NCBI GenBank assembly: GCA_016716425.1
Contig: JADJWJ010000012.1
Span: 66,293 to 130,292 of the forward strand
DNA: 64,000 nt
Reading direction: 5' to 3'
Origin: Betaproteobacteria bacterium
GTDB taxonomy: Bacteria > Pseudomonadota > Gammaproteobacteria > Burkholderiales > Casimicrobiaceae
Shown here piece by piece: positions 53,989 to 62,623 of this stretch. Position 1 is the stretch's first letter, and every line of letters starts with the position of its first letter. The notes below the pieces were generated by a model. That model ran no database searches and was not told the origin of the DNA. It was given only the letters and a program-made list of their open reading frames with translations. Position numbers and translations under genes: made by a program.

Positions 53989-55542
53989 ATGCAAACCTGG
54001 CTGCGAATGGCGATCGCCGGAACGGCCGTCGCCGCCGGCGCGCCGACCGGCGCGCTCGAGCTTCACTTCACGCATCCCTACCGCGAGTTCGTCGACGTGC
54101 GCAACGTCACGGCGTCGGTGTCGTCGCGTTTCGACGTCCCGCTCGACTGCGCCGCCGGCGTTGCCGTGGCGCAGGCGGGCACACAGGTCACGCTGACGCT
54201 GCGGGCCGCGGCGGGTGCCGCGATGCCGGGTGCGTGCGGCCATGCGACGGCGATGCTGGCGCCGCTCGCCGCAGGCGTGTACGAGGTCACGGCGCGCGTC
54301 ATCGCCGCCGACGGAAGCCTCGCCGACGCTGCGACGCGGCCGCTGCGCATTCTGCCGCTGGCGGGCCGCTGCAACGCGGAGCCCGCGCTGTCGCCGTCGA
54401 TCATGGGCCAACCGCAGGGCGCGACGCCGGGTGAATTCGTCGCGCGAGTGTCGACGGACGCGGCATTTGCGGCCTCCCTCGGCCATCCCGCCGTGCGCGT
54501 CGCGCCGTACGGCGACTGGGTGTACTTCGACTATCCGCCGCTCGACGACATTCCGCCGGTGATGGAGCGGCTGGCGCTCGCGGGCGCGCTGGCATCGCAG
54601 GCCCGCAACGGCTACGCCTGCTTCGCCACGTCGCCGCCGGACGCGGTCGCGCAGGTCGTGGAGTTCTCCCACGCCGGCCGCGACCACTATTTCTATTCGG
54701 GCGACGCCGGCGAGATCGCGGCGATCGACGCCGGCCTGGTCGGTCCGTGGACGCGGACCGGCAAGTCGTTCCGCGCCGTGACGCAACCCGGCTGCGCGTT
54801 CTCGACTACCGATACCGTCGTCTACCGCTTCTTCGGCAGGCCGGGCTCGGGGCCGAACTCGCATTTCTTCACCCGCGACCGCGCGGAGTGCTACGCGGTG
54901 GACCAGAGCGCCAAGTGGGACTTCGAGGGCCTGTCGTTCTGGGCAAGCGCGCCGAACGCCGACGGCAGCTGTCCGGCACCACCGCACGCGCAGCAGCGCA
55001 TTCCCTTGTACCGCGTCTGGCGCCCGTTCGGTGAGTCCAATCACCGCCTGACGACGGATCGCGCGGTCGTCGTCGAAATGGTTGCGCGGGGGTGGGTCGA
55101 CGAGGGAATCGCGATGTGCGTGCCGCAGGCCTGCGCGGTGCCGCCGACTGTGTGGGACCTCGGCACGGCGGCGACCCTCTGCCCCGGGAGAGGGGGAGGC
55201 GGGGGAGGCGGCCGGCTCGGTTTTTCGCGATCGTCGCGATTGCGCTGGCGGCGTTGCTCGGTGCGGGCGGGTGTGGCCAGCAGCGGCCCGTCGGCGACAC
55301 GCGGATCATCGGCACGATGTTCTTCGCGGGCAAGCCGCGGCCGGGCGAGTCCGCGGGCGAGTTCCGGCACGCGCCGGCCCGGCCCTATCTCGAAGCGCTG
55401 GGCCGTGGCCGCAACCTGGAGTTCGTCGCGGGTCCCGGCGCCGGCCCCGTATGGGCGGTGCTGCACGTCGTGGCGAAACCGGAGGCGCCGGCAGAGAGCG
55501 GCGAGGCGCTGTTCTCGCTCGGTCCCACGAATACGACGATGA
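53989..55542 (+). CDS. exported DUF5648-like protein (3' end abnormal)
   Basis: An exported protein. An N-terminal signal (about 1-23, LRMAIAGTAVAAGAPTGALE) is followed by a beta-rich part and then a DUF5648-type domain (about 220-380). The latter has EFSHAGRDHYFYSGDAGEIAAIDAG, YRFFGRPGSGPNSHFFTRDRAECYAV and SNHRLTTDRAVVVEMVARGWVDEGIAMCVP. The recognisable domain ends about 55135. After that the frame continues through GGGGGGG and arginine/serine-rich sequence that overlaps another gene, so the true stop has probably been lost or the frame is shifted. Function unknown; relatives are cell-surface proteins. Confidence 0.75.
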   Translation: MQTWLRMAIAGTAVAAGAPTGALELHFTHPYREFVDVRNVTASVSSRFDVPLDCAAGVAVAQAGTQVTLTLRAAAGAAMPGACGHATAMLAPLAAGVYEVTARVIAADGSLADAATRPLRILPLAGRCNAEPALSPSIMGQPQGATPGEFVARVSTDAAFAASLGHPAVRVAPYGDWVYFDYPPLDDIPPVMERLALAGALASQARNGYACFATSPPDAVAQVVEFSHAGRDHYFYSGDAGEIAAIDAGLVGPWTRTGKSFRAVTQPGCAFSTTDTVVYRFFGRPGSGPNSHFFTRDRAECYAVDQSAKWDFEGLSFWASAPNADGSCPAPPHAQQRIPLYRVWRPFGESNHRLTTDRAVVVEMVARGWVDEGIAMCVPQACAVPPTVWDLGTAATLCPGRGGGGGGGRLGFSRSSRLRWRRCSVRAGVASSGPSATRGSSARCSSRASRGRASPRASSGTRRPGPISKRWAVAATWSSSRVPAPAPYGRCCTSWRNRRRRQRAARRCSRSVPRIRR

Positions 55543-55970
55543 ATCCGGTCGACGCGGCGATGGCGCTCGACTCGCGCAACATGCGCCGGCCCGCGGCCGG
55601 CTGGATGGCCGACGGCAGGACGCCGATGATCGGCGCCAATACCAAAGGGCGCCTGTCCGACGGCGACCTGGCTGCACTCGAAGCACCCGAATCGCTGTTG
55701 CGGGCGGTCGAGGTGTTTCGCTACCCGATGGATACCGGCGGCGACGGCGGCGCGCAGTTCCTGCTCACGCTCGAGCAGCACCGGAACCTGCGGCCACTGT
55801 TCGTCGAGGTGATGCTCGGGCAGGGCCCGCTCCCGCGCGAGGTGGAAGTCTTCGTCCGCGAAGCGAACGGACCGTGGTACGTACGTTACCGCAACGAAGC
55901 CGGCGGGCTCGCCGTCATCCTGCTGCTCGGCGCGTTCGCGCTGTGGCGGCTGCGGCCCGGCGGGCGTTGA
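55152..55970 (+). CDS. lipoprotein of unknown function with C-terminal membrane helix
   Basis: A 272-residue protein I do not recognise. A basic N-terminal stretch is followed by a hydrophobic helix ending in the lipobox LGAGGC, so it should be a lipoprotein. The mature part contains VWAVLHVVAKPEAPAESGEAL, FSLGPTNTTMNPVDAAM, and a repeat-free beta-rich region. A C-terminal transmembrane helix (GLAVILLLGAFALWRL) ends the chain. The start is uncertain: GTG 55152 is the only start codon close before the signal helix, and the gene overlaps the previous frame by about 390 bases. The G-rich run about 55190 is a likely indel site. Confidence 0.6.
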   Translation: MGPRHGGDPLPRERGRRGRRPARFFAIVAIALAALLGAGGCGQQRPVGDTRIIGTMFFAGKPRPGESAGEFRHAPARPYLEALGRGRNLEFVAGPGAGPVWAVLHVVAKPEAPAESGEALFSLGPTNTTMNPVDAAMALDSRNMRRPAAGWMADGRTPMIGANTKGRLSDGDLAALEAPESLLRAVEVFRYPMDTGGDGGAQFLLTLEQHRNLRPLFVEVMLGQGPLPREVEVFVREANGPWYVRYRNEAGGLAVILLLGAFALWRLRPGGR

Positions 55971-55990
55971 AGGGGAGGCCGCGGCGGGCG

Positions 55991-56075
55991 CCCCTCACCC
56001 CGGCCCTCTCCCCACTGCGTGGGGCGAGGGGCGCAGGAAAACCGAGCCTGGCTCCAGGAAAACCGAGCCTGGCTC
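55991..56075. repeat. family A half-element plus family B-like tandem copies
   Basis: CCCTCACCCCGGCCCTCTCCCC..GGGCGAGGGG (about 55991-56033) is followed by two identical 21-bp tandem copies of CAGGAAAACCGAGCCTGGCT plus C (56034-56054 and 56055-56075). The second copy ends seven bases before the stop codon of the ACT-domain gene. Confidence 0.85.
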
Positions 56076-56082
56076 GGTTTGA

Positions 56083-56496
56083 CTACTTTGCGCCGAGCAG
56101 CTTCGCCGCCCTGGCGACGGCCTGCGGCTTCACCCAGAAGATCGCGCCGTAGCGACCCTTGCCGCCGCTGACGGCGTCGACGGCCGTGACGTTGATCTTC
56201 GCGGCGGCCAGCGCGGCGAGGATGCCGGTCAGCGCGCCGACGCGGTCGTCGCCGGTGACGAGGAAACCCGTCTTCTTCGCGGAGAGCTTCAAGCCCAGCT
56301 TCTTCGCGGCGCGCTTCAACTTCGCGGAATCCTCGGGGACGAGGTCGAGCTGCGCGCGGCGGCCGGCGGGAAAGCCGGAGAACGCGAGCAGGTTCACGCC
56401 CGCCGCGGCGAGGCCCGCCATCACCTTCGCGCCCTGTCCGGCGGTGTTCGGCAGCATCGCGTAGAAGTAGTCGACCTTGCGCAGCCTGTCGCTCAT
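56083..56496 (-). CDS. ACT-domain-like protein
   Basis: A 137-residue protein with two ACT-like halves: KVDYFYAMLPNTAGQGAKVMAGLAAAGVNLLAFSGFP and KKTGFLVTGDDRVGALTGILAALAAAKINVTAVDAVSGG. ACT domains bind small regulatory ligands such as amino acids; tandem-ACT proteins of this kind are usually regulators or metabolite-binding proteins. The ligand is not known. ATG 56496 begins MSDRLRKVDYF. It stands alone between repeats. Confidence 0.85.
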   Translation of the reverse strand: MSDRLRKVDYFYAMLPNTAGQGAKVMAGLAAAGVNLLAFSGFPAGRRAQLDLVPEDSAKLKRAAKKLGLKLSAKKTGFLVTGDDRVGALTGILAALAAAKINVTAVDAVSGGKGRYGAIFWVKPQAVARAAKLLGAK

Positions 56497-56569
56497 CGTG
56501 GCCTCCGTGCGGAAATCGGCAGCGTGGCCGGCGCCCGCCGGCCGCTCGCGCCCATTATGCGCCGGCGCG

Positions 56570-56759
56570 GTCAGTCGAGAAGGGTCGCCCCGAGCGACTG
56601 ACCTGCCACGGCCGCCGTGGACAGGCACGTCGTGCGGTGGTCCCCGCGTGTCGGCCGTCGCCCTCGCGCGCGGACGCGCTCTGCGAGCCCGGCCTTCGGC
56701 CCGCGTGCGAGGGCGGCTCGGAGGGCAGCGAGCGTAGCGAGCGTGGGGGCCGTTTCACA
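56570..56759. repeat. Burkholderiales-type palindromic repeat, family C (inverted copy)
   Basis: GTCAGTCGAGAAGGGTCGCC and GAGCGACTGACCTGCC at the left, and GGCAGCGAGCGTAGCGAGCG with TGGGGGCCGTTTCACA at the right, are the inverse of 46722-46906. Its right end abuts the stop codon of the DUF1993 gene (TCA at 56760-56762). No gene is visible. Confidence 0.85.
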
Positions 56760-57269
56760 TCAGTCGAGCGTGCCGATGAAGTCGGTCTTGCCGAGCTCGA
56801 CGCCGTTGCTGCGCAGGATGCCGTAGGCGGTCGCCGAGTGGAAGTAGAAGTTCGGCAGCGCGTACTGCAGCAGGTAGTTCAAGCCGTTGAACGTGTGTGG
56901 CTGGCCGCGGACGGGCCGCACGATCGAGCGCGCCTCCGAGCCGTCGATCTGCGCGGCCGTGAATGCGGTCACCGCCGCGTGCGCGCGCTCGACGCGCGCG
57001 ATCAGGTCCGCGAACGTGGCCTCCTGGTCGTCCCACTTCGGCGGCTCCTCGCCGGCCAGCCGCGCGACGGTGCCGCGCGCGAAGTCGGTGGCGATGTAGA
57101 CCTGCCGCGAGAGCGGGAACATGTCGGGAAAGAGCCGCGCATTGATGAACGCGCTCTCGTCGATCTTGCGTGCCGCCGCGTGCGCCGCGGCCTTGCCGAG
57201 GACGCCTGCGAGACTGGACAGCCCGCGCGCGAATGCCGGGACCGACGCCCGGTACATCGAAATCGTCAT
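56760..57269 (-). CDS. DUF1993 family protein
   Basis: A 169-residue DinB/DUF1993-type four-helix protein. SMYRASVPAFARGLSSLAGVLGKAAAHAA opens it, followed by LFPDMFPLSRQVYIATDFARGTVARLAG and PNFYFHSATAYGILRSNGVELGKTDFIG. The conserved His near the C-terminus fits metal binding. Function unknown; relatives look like DinB-fold thiol- or metal-linked enzymes. ATG 57269 is used. It is the first gene upstream of a family C repeat, on the same strand as the propeller, acyltransferase and SDR genes. Confidence 0.85.
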   Translation of the reverse strand: MTISMYRASVPAFARGLSSLAGVLGKAAAHAAARKIDESAFINARLFPDMFPLSRQVYIATDFARGTVARLAGEEPPKWDDQEATFADLIARVERAHAAVTAFTAAQIDGSEARSIVRPVRGQPHTFNGLNYLLQYALPNFYFHSATAYGILRSNGVELGKTDFIGTLD

Positions 57270-57325
57270 TGCCGCCTCCGTGCTGGTTCGGCCGGGCATT
57301 GTACCGCCCGCGCGCCGGACCGGCG

Positions 57326-58483
57326 TCACCTGCCCGCGATCGCCGCCTTCCAGTCGTGGAACACGTCGACGTCCATGCCGTCGGGGTAGTTGAGGTAGCC
57401 GGGCTTGTGCCCGGGCACGTCGGTGACGCCGTACTGCCAGACGATCGCCTTCGTCGCCCGATCGATGACGATCACCCGATGCCGCGCGTCGTCGTTGGCG
57501 AGGATGTTGCCGTTGGGCAGCTCGACGGCGAGCGAAGGGTGGTCGAGCATCCGCTCGCCGGCGCGAACGAAGTACTCCCATGTCGTCTTGCGCGTCTTCG
57601 GGTCGAAGATCACGATGCGCCCCGGCTTCGAGAAGTCGGCGACGATCACCTGCCCGTCGCGCGTGGGGAACGCGTCGGACGCGTAGCGCACACCCGGCGC
57701 GCGCACGCTCCACACGACGCCCCCGTCCCGCGTCATCCGCGTGATCCACGCGTCGGTGATCTCGGTGACCAGGATGTCGCCGTTGGCGAGCGGTGTCGCG
57801 CCGTTCGGGTACGCGAGGAAGCGCGGCGGGTCGTGCCGGCACCTGCGGTCGGTGCCCCACTGGCCGATGACCGTCGCCGTGTCGGGGTCGATGAACTGGA
57901 TCCGGCAATTGCGGATGTCGGCGGTGACGACCTTGCCGTCGGGCAGCAGGTGCGCGTCGTCCGGGTAGTCGAAGTAGCCGGGCTGCGTGCCCTTCGTGTC
58001 GGCGACGCCGAACGACCACGTCAGCGAGCGTGTCGCGTAGTCGACGATGTGGATGTCGTAGTTGTCCTCCTCGTTGACCATCAGCCGGCGGCCGTCGTGC
58101 GCGAAGAACACGTCGTCGTTGCCGCGGTAGATCTTGAGGTTCGGCGACGGGAATTCCCAGACGATGCGCTTGTCGGGGGCGACCTCGATCAGCCGATTGT
58201 TGCGCCGGTCGGCGATGACGATCGGATACGGCAGCGGACCGCTCCACGCGGCGACCGGCTGCTCGCGCGAGCCGGTGACAGGAGGGGCGGCAGGCAGCGC
58301 GGCGCCGCTGCTCACGATGCCCGCGCCGATCATCTCGGCGGTGACCGGCACCGGCTGGCCATCGGGCTTGCGCGCCTTCGCGGGCTTGGTGCCCGCCGCG
58401 TGCGCGCCGGAAGCGAACGCCATCGACGCGGCGAGCAGCGTCGCGAACAGGCGGATTGCCGGGGCGGCGCGCCGTGTCTTCAT
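57326..58483 (-). CDS. exported PQQ/NHL-type beta-propeller protein
   Basis: A 385-residue protein. A signal peptide (about 1-29, LFATLLAASMAFASGAHAAG) is followed by six or so propeller blades with PYPIVIADRRNNRLIEVAPDKRIVWEFP, DGRRLMVNEEDNYDIHIVDYATRSLTW and NGDILVTEITDAWITRMTRDGGVVWSV. This is the pattern of NHL/arylsulfotransferase-like propellers. No catalytic site stands out. It is exported to the periplasm or outside and of unknown use. ATG 58483 begins MKTRRAAPAIRL. It lies between the DUF1993 and acyltransferase genes on the same strand. Confidence 0.85.
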   Translation of the reverse strand: MKTRRAAPAIRLFATLLAASMAFASGAHAAGTKPAKARKPDGQPVPVTAEMIGAGIVSSGAALPAAPPVTGSREQPVAAWSGPLPYPIVIADRRNNRLIEVAPDKRIVWEFPSPNLKIYRGNDDVFFAHDGRRLMVNEEDNYDIHIVDYATRSLTWSFGVADTKGTQPGYFDYPDDAHLLPDGKVVTADIRNCRIQFIDPDTATVIGQWGTDRRCRHDPPRFLAYPNGATPLANGDILVTEITDAWITRMTRDGGVVWSVRAPGVRYASDAFPTRDGQVIVADFSKPGRIVIFDPKTRKTTWEYFVRAGERMLDHPSLAVELPNGNILANDDARHRVIVIDRATKAIVWQYGVTDVPGHKPGYLNYPDGMDVDVFHDWKAAIAGR

Positions 58484-58511
58484 CCGGAATCCGGTCGGGA
58501 CCGGACTCGCG

Positions 58512-59447
58512 TCAGGCCGGCACGGTCTCGGCCACGGCCGGCGGCGCCGGGGCGGGCGCGCCGAGCAGGGCGTCGATCTGCCGGTCCTTGTCGCTCCACA
58601 CGTCCTGCAGCCAGCGCTGGAACGACTTGCGGTACTTCGGGTCGTGCGCGTAGTCGCCGCGCAGCAGGTCGCCGGGGATCGGAATGCGCTGCACCCGGAC
58701 GACCACGCGGCTCACGTTGCCGCACAGGAACTGCCAGAACGTAGGCGCGCCGTCCGGATAGACGATCGTCACGTCGAGCAGCGCGTCGAACCGGTCGCCG
58801 AGCACGTCGAGCGCCAGCGCCAGCGCGCCGGCCTTGGGCTTCAGCAGGTGCCGGTACGGCGAGCGCTGCGCGCGGTGCTTCGCGTGCGTGAAGCGCGTGC
58901 CCTCGGCGAAGTTCATCACCGACGTCGGCACGAGCGCGAACTTCTCGCACGCACGCCGGGTCGTGTTGATGTCGTCGAAGCGCTTCTCCGGGTGGCGCTT
59001 GAGGTGCGCGTCGGAGTGGCGCCGCATGAACGGAAAGTCGAGCGCCCACCACGCGAGTCCGATCACCGGCACGTAGATCAGCTGCTGCTTCAGGAAGAAC
59101 TTGAGCAGCGGGATGCGGCGGTTCAGCAGGTGCTGCAGCACCAGGATGTCGACCCACGACTGGTGGTTGCAGTTGACGAGGTACCAGCCGCGGTAGGCGA
59201 GGCCGTCGAGCCCGGCGACGTCCCACTGCGCGCGCTGCGTCGCCTGCATCCAGGCGCTGTTGCCCGAGATCCAGCGCGTGGCGACCTCGTTCAGCGCGCG
59301 GTCGACCGTCTTCCGCACGGGCTTCGCCGGCACGACGAGCTTGACGAGCGCGAGCGCGAACACGAGCGTGCACCAGAACAGCGTGTTGAGTCCGAGCAGC
59401 GCGGCGGCGAGCGCGCCGCGGACGACGGGAGGCAGGCGGCGGAACAT
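58512..59447 (-). CDS. acyltransferase, YihG-like (lysophospholipid acyltransferase superfamily)
   Basis: A 311-residue membrane-bound acyltransferase. An N-terminal transmembrane segment (about 10-35) precedes the catalytic NHQSWVDI (HxxxxD, about residues 94-99) and NFAEGTRFTHAKHRA (the substrate EGTR motif). DVTIVYPDG follows. This is the YihG/PlsC-type set of motifs, so it acylates a lysophospholipid or a related acceptor in the inner membrane. ATG 59447 begins MFRRLPPVV. It lies 49 bases downstream of the SDR gene and may be in the same transcript. Confidence 0.9.
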   Translation of the reverse strand: MFRRLPPVVRGALAAALLGLNTLFWCTLVFALALVKLVVPAKPVRKTVDRALNEVATRWISGNSAWMQATQRAQWDVAGLDGLAYRGWYLVNCNHQSWVDILVLQHLLNRRIPLLKFFLKQQLIYVPVIGLAWWALDFPFMRRHSDAHLKRHPEKRFDDINTTRRACEKFALVPTSVMNFAEGTRFTHAKHRAQRSPYRHLLKPKAGALALALDVLGDRFDALLDVTIVYPDGAPTFWQFLCGNVSRVVVRVQRIPIPGDLLRGDYAHDPKYRKSFQRWLQDVWSDKDRQIDALLGAPAPAPPAVAETVPA

Positions 59448-59496
59448 GGCGATCGTCGACTCTAGGGCGCCCGCGCCGCGTCCGCCATGACTTTTG

Positions 59497-60954
59497 TCAA
59501 CCGGAAGGCGTGCGTTCCGCCGCCGCACCCGCCGCGGCGGCGGCACGCCGCCCGAGGGCCTTCGCGAGTCCCGCGAAGATGACGGCGTGCGCGGGCACCA
59601 GCGAATACCAGTAGAGCAGCCCGGGCGCGCCGGCCGGGTGGAAGTACCCGGTCACGTGCACGCGCGTGCGCGCGGGTCCTTCCGGGGTGAGCTCGATCTC
59701 CAGCGCGGCCGAGCCCGGCAGCTTCATCTCGGCCAGCAGCGTGAGCCGCCGACCCGGCTCGACGGCGATCACGCGCCAGAAGTCGATGGCGTCGCCGACG
59801 GCGACGTCGTGCGGATCCCGCCTGCCGCGCGACAAGCCGGTGCCCCCCGTCAGCTGGTCGACGCAGCCGCGCGCGCGCCACAGGGAATCGAGGAAGTAGT
59901 AGCCGTTGTCGCCGCCGATCGCCGCGACCTCGCGCCACACCGCGGCGGACGGCGCCGCGGCGAGCGCTTCGCCGGTCATCTTCTTTGCGTAGAACGCGAA
60001 GTCCGGGCGGTTCTGGCGGAACAGCATCGAGCCGTCGGTCCAGCGCGGCGTGGCCTGCGCGCTCTGCTCGAGCGCGAGCGCGGCTTCCGCGGCGGCGCGA
60101 TAGGGCTTCAGGTCGAGCGGGATCAGCGCGCGGATCGGTGCATCGTCGGCGAGCACGTCGTGCGCGAGCCCGTCGATCAGCGCACGCGCGACGTTGGTGG
60201 GCACCGCGGTGACGAGCCCGAGCCAGTACGACGACAGCTGGGGTGTCAGCACCGGCACCGGCAGGATCACGGGCCGCCGGCCGACCAGGTCGGCGAACTG
60301 CCGGATCAGATCCTCGTACGCGAGGACCTCGGGCCCGCCGACGTCGTAGATCGCGCCGGCGGCCTCCGGGAACTCGGGAATGCGCGCGAGGTATTCGAGC
60401 ACGTCGGCGAGCGCGATCGGTTGCGCGCGCGAGCGCACCCACTGCGGCGTGACCATCGCGGGCAGGTGGAAAACGAGGTCGCGGATCACCTCGAACGCCG
60501 CGGAGCCCGGACCGATGATGATGCCGGCGCGCACCTCGGTGACCGGCACGGGGCCCTCGCGCAGGATCTCGCCGGTCTCGCCGCGCGAAGCCAGGTGTAC
60601 CGACGCGTCGCCGGACGGTTTGAGGCCGCCCAGGTAAACGATGCGCGCAACGCCCGCGCGCGCCGCGGCGTCGCGGAAGTTCGCGGCGGCCTCGCGGTCG
60701 AGCGCCGGGAAATCGCGGCCGGCCGCCATCGAGTGCACGAGGTAGTACGCGACGTCGACGCCCTCGAGCGCAGGCCCGAGCGTCGCCGGATCGAGCGCGT
60801 CGGCGGCGACGAGTTCGACGCCGGTCCAGCCGCGCGCTTCCAGTGCAGCGCGGCGCCGTGCGGCGGCGCGCACGGGAACGCCGCGGGCGGCCAGGTGCGG
60901 CACCAGATGCGTGCCGACGTAGCCGCTTGCCCCGAACACCAGTGCCTTCTTCAT
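59497..60954 (-). CDS. SDR-family NAD(P)-binding protein with C-terminal DUF2867 domain
   Basis: A 485-residue protein. An N-terminal atypical SDR domain (about 1-290) starts ALVFGASGYVGTHLVPHLAARG, the GxxGxxG cofactor loop, and continues with YYLVHSM and VYLGGL. A C-terminal DUF2867/SRPBCC-like domain (about 320-470) has GGDNGYYFLDSLWRARG, DFWRVIAVEPGRRLTLLAEM and HVTGYFHPAGAPGLLYWYSLVPAH. This fused layout is well known and has no proven reaction. ATG 60954 is used. The 234 bases upstream are shared with the divergent cytochrome oxidase operon. Confidence 0.9.
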   Translation of the reverse strand: MKKALVFGASGYVGTHLVPHLAARGVPVRAAARRRAALEARGWTGVELVAADALDPATLGPALEGVDVAYYLVHSMAAGRDFPALDREAAANFRDAAARAGVARIVYLGGLKPSGDASVHLASRGETGEILREGPVPVTEVRAGIIIGPGSAAFEVIRDLVFHLPAMVTPQWVRSRAQPIALADVLEYLARIPEFPEAAGAIYDVGGPEVLAYEDLIRQFADLVGRRPVILPVPVLTPQLSSYWLGLVTAVPTNVARALIDGLAHDVLADDAPIRALIPLDLKPYRAAAEAALALEQSAQATPRWTDGSMLFRQNRPDFAFYAKKMTGEALAAAPSAAVWREVAAIGGDNGYYFLDSLWRARGCVDQLTGGTGLSRGRRDPHDVAVGDAIDFWRVIAVEPGRRLTLLAEMKLPGSAALEIELTPEGPARTRVHVTGYFHPAGAPGLLYWYSLVPAHAVIFAGLAKALGRRAAAAAGAAAERTPSG

Positions 60955-61087
60955 CCTCGTCCCGCCGTTGCCGGTCCTGCGCGCGCACGGTGGATGGTAG
61001 CGCTCGCGGCGACCTTCGTGGGTCCCGTCCGGCTGGACATCGCCCTTCGCGCGGCAAGGACCGGCCGGTGCCGCGCCCGTTGCGGCC

Positions 61088-61119
61088 GTGCTCGCGTTGC
61101 GGCTAGCATACGCGAGCAC
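61088..61119. promoter_or_regulatory. inverted repeat upstream of the bd-type oxidase operon
   Basis: GTGCTCGCGT (61088-61097) and ACGCGAGCAC (61110-61119) form a perfect 10-bp inverted repeat with a 12-base loop. It lies about 70 bases before the oxidase gene, and might be an operator or a cruciform/terminator for the divergent gap. Confidence 0.5.
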
Positions 61120-61188
61120 GGCGCCAGGGGACCGGTCGCCGCCGACGGCTTGCGCGGTCGCGCAAGCACCCCTGCGAGGCGCTGGACC

Positions 61189-62619
61189 ATGGCCGCTGCC
61201 GAAGCGCTGCTGCTCGCCCGGATCCAGTTCGGATTCACGGTCTCGTTCCACATCGTCTTTCCCGCGATCACGATCGGCCTCGCGAGCTACCTCGCGGTGC
61301 TGGAGGCGCTGTGGCTGCGCACGGGCCGCCAGGTCTTCCAGGACCTCTACCGGTACTGGCTCAGGATCTTCGCCGTCAACTTCGGCATGGGCGTGGTGTC
61401 CGGGCTCGTGATGGCATACCAGTTCGGCACCAACTGGAGCCGCTTCTCCGACTTCGCCGGCAGCATCACCGGTCCGCTGCTCGCGTACGAGGTGCTGACG
61501 GCGTTCTTCCTCGAGGCGGGCTTCCTCGGCGTGATGCTGTTCGGGTGGAAGCGCGTGGGACCGGGCCTGCACTTCTTCGCCACGCTGATGGTCGCCGTCG
61601 GCACGCTCGTCTCGGCGACGTGGATCCTGGCGTCCAACAGCTGGATGCAGACGCCGGCCGGCTACGAGATCGTCGACGGGCGCGTCGTGCCGACCGACTG
61701 GGTCGCCGCGATCTTCAATCCGTCGTTCCCCTACCGGCTCGTGCACATGGTCGTCGGCGCGTACCTCGCCACCGCGCTCGTCGTCGGCGCGGCGGGCGCG
61801 TGGCACCTGCTGCGCAGCCGCGACGACGCCGCGATCCGCATGATGACGTCGATGGCGATGTGGATGCTGCTGCTGGTCGCCCCGCTCCAGGCGTTCATCG
61901 GCGACCAGCACGGGTTGAACACGCTCGCGCACCAGCCGGCCAAGATCGCGGCGATCGAAGCGCACTGGGAGAACAGGCCGGGCGAGGGCGTGCCGCTGAC
62001 GCTCGTCGGCTGGCCCGACATGGAGGCCGAGCGCACGCTGTGGGCGATCGAGGTGCCGCGCCTGGGCAGCCTCATCCTCACGCACTCGTGGGACGGGCAG
62101 TTTCCCGGCCTCAAGGAATACCCGCCCGCGGACCGGCCCAACGCGACGATCGTGTTCTGGACCTTCCGCATCATGGTGGGCCTGGGCGTGCTGATGATCG
62201 CGCTCGGCCTGTGGTCGGCGTGGGCGCGCTGGCGCGGCACGCTGTACAGGTCGCGGCCGCTGCTGCGGATGGCGCTCGCGATGGGGCCGGCGGGTGTGGT
62301 CGCGATCCTCGCCGGCTGGTACACGACGGAAATCGGCCGGCAGCCCTGGGTCGTCTACGGCCTGATGCGCACGGCCGATGGCGTGTCGCCGCACGGGCCG
62401 GTGGAGCTGTCGGTGACGCTCGCGCTGTTCGTCGTCGTCTACTTCGTCGTGTTCGGCGCCGGCCTGGTCTACATGCTGCGGCTGATCGCCGTGGGCCCGG
62501 CCGCGTCGGGCGAGGGCGGACCGGAAGGCGGCGGCCCCGGGCAGGCGCGGCACCCGATGCGGCCGCTGTCCGCCGCGCCGGCGGTCGGCGCGGCCGCGCC
62601 CACGGCGACGCGGGGCTGA
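61189..62619 (+). CDS. cioA: cytochrome bd-type quinol oxidase subunit I (cyanide-insensitive, CioA)
   Basis: A 476-residue inner-membrane subunit that oxidises quinol and houses haems b558, b595 and d. Family features: ARIQFGFTVSFHIVFPAI with a haem ligand histidine, FAVNFGMGVVSGLVMAYQFGTNW, and the quinol/haem segment GWYTTEIGRQPWVVYG. It has the short Q-loop seen in CioA rather than E. coli CydA, so it is the cyanide-insensitive type. It reduces oxygen to water without pumping protons. ATG 61189 gives MAAAEALLLARIQ. It is followed by subunit II after four bases. Confidence 0.95.
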   Translation: MAAAEALLLARIQFGFTVSFHIVFPAITIGLASYLAVLEALWLRTGRQVFQDLYRYWLRIFAVNFGMGVVSGLVMAYQFGTNWSRFSDFAGSITGPLLAYEVLTAFFLEAGFLGVMLFGWKRVGPGLHFFATLMVAVGTLVSATWILASNSWMQTPAGYEIVDGRVVPTDWVAAIFNPSFPYRLVHMVVGAYLATALVVGAAGAWHLLRSRDDAAIRMMTSMAMWMLLLVAPLQAFIGDQHGLNTLAHQPAKIAAIEAHWENRPGEGVPLTLVGWPDMEAERTLWAIEVPRLGSLILTHSWDGQFPGLKEYPPADRPNATIVFWTFRIMVGLGVLMIALGLWSAWARWRGTLYRSRPLLRMALAMGPAGVVAILAGWYTTEIGRQPWVVYGLMRTADGVSPHGPVELSVTLALFVVVYFVVFGAGLVYMLRLIAVGPAASGEGGPEGGGPGQARHPMRPLSAAPAVGAAAPTATRG

Positions 62620-62623
62620 CGCG

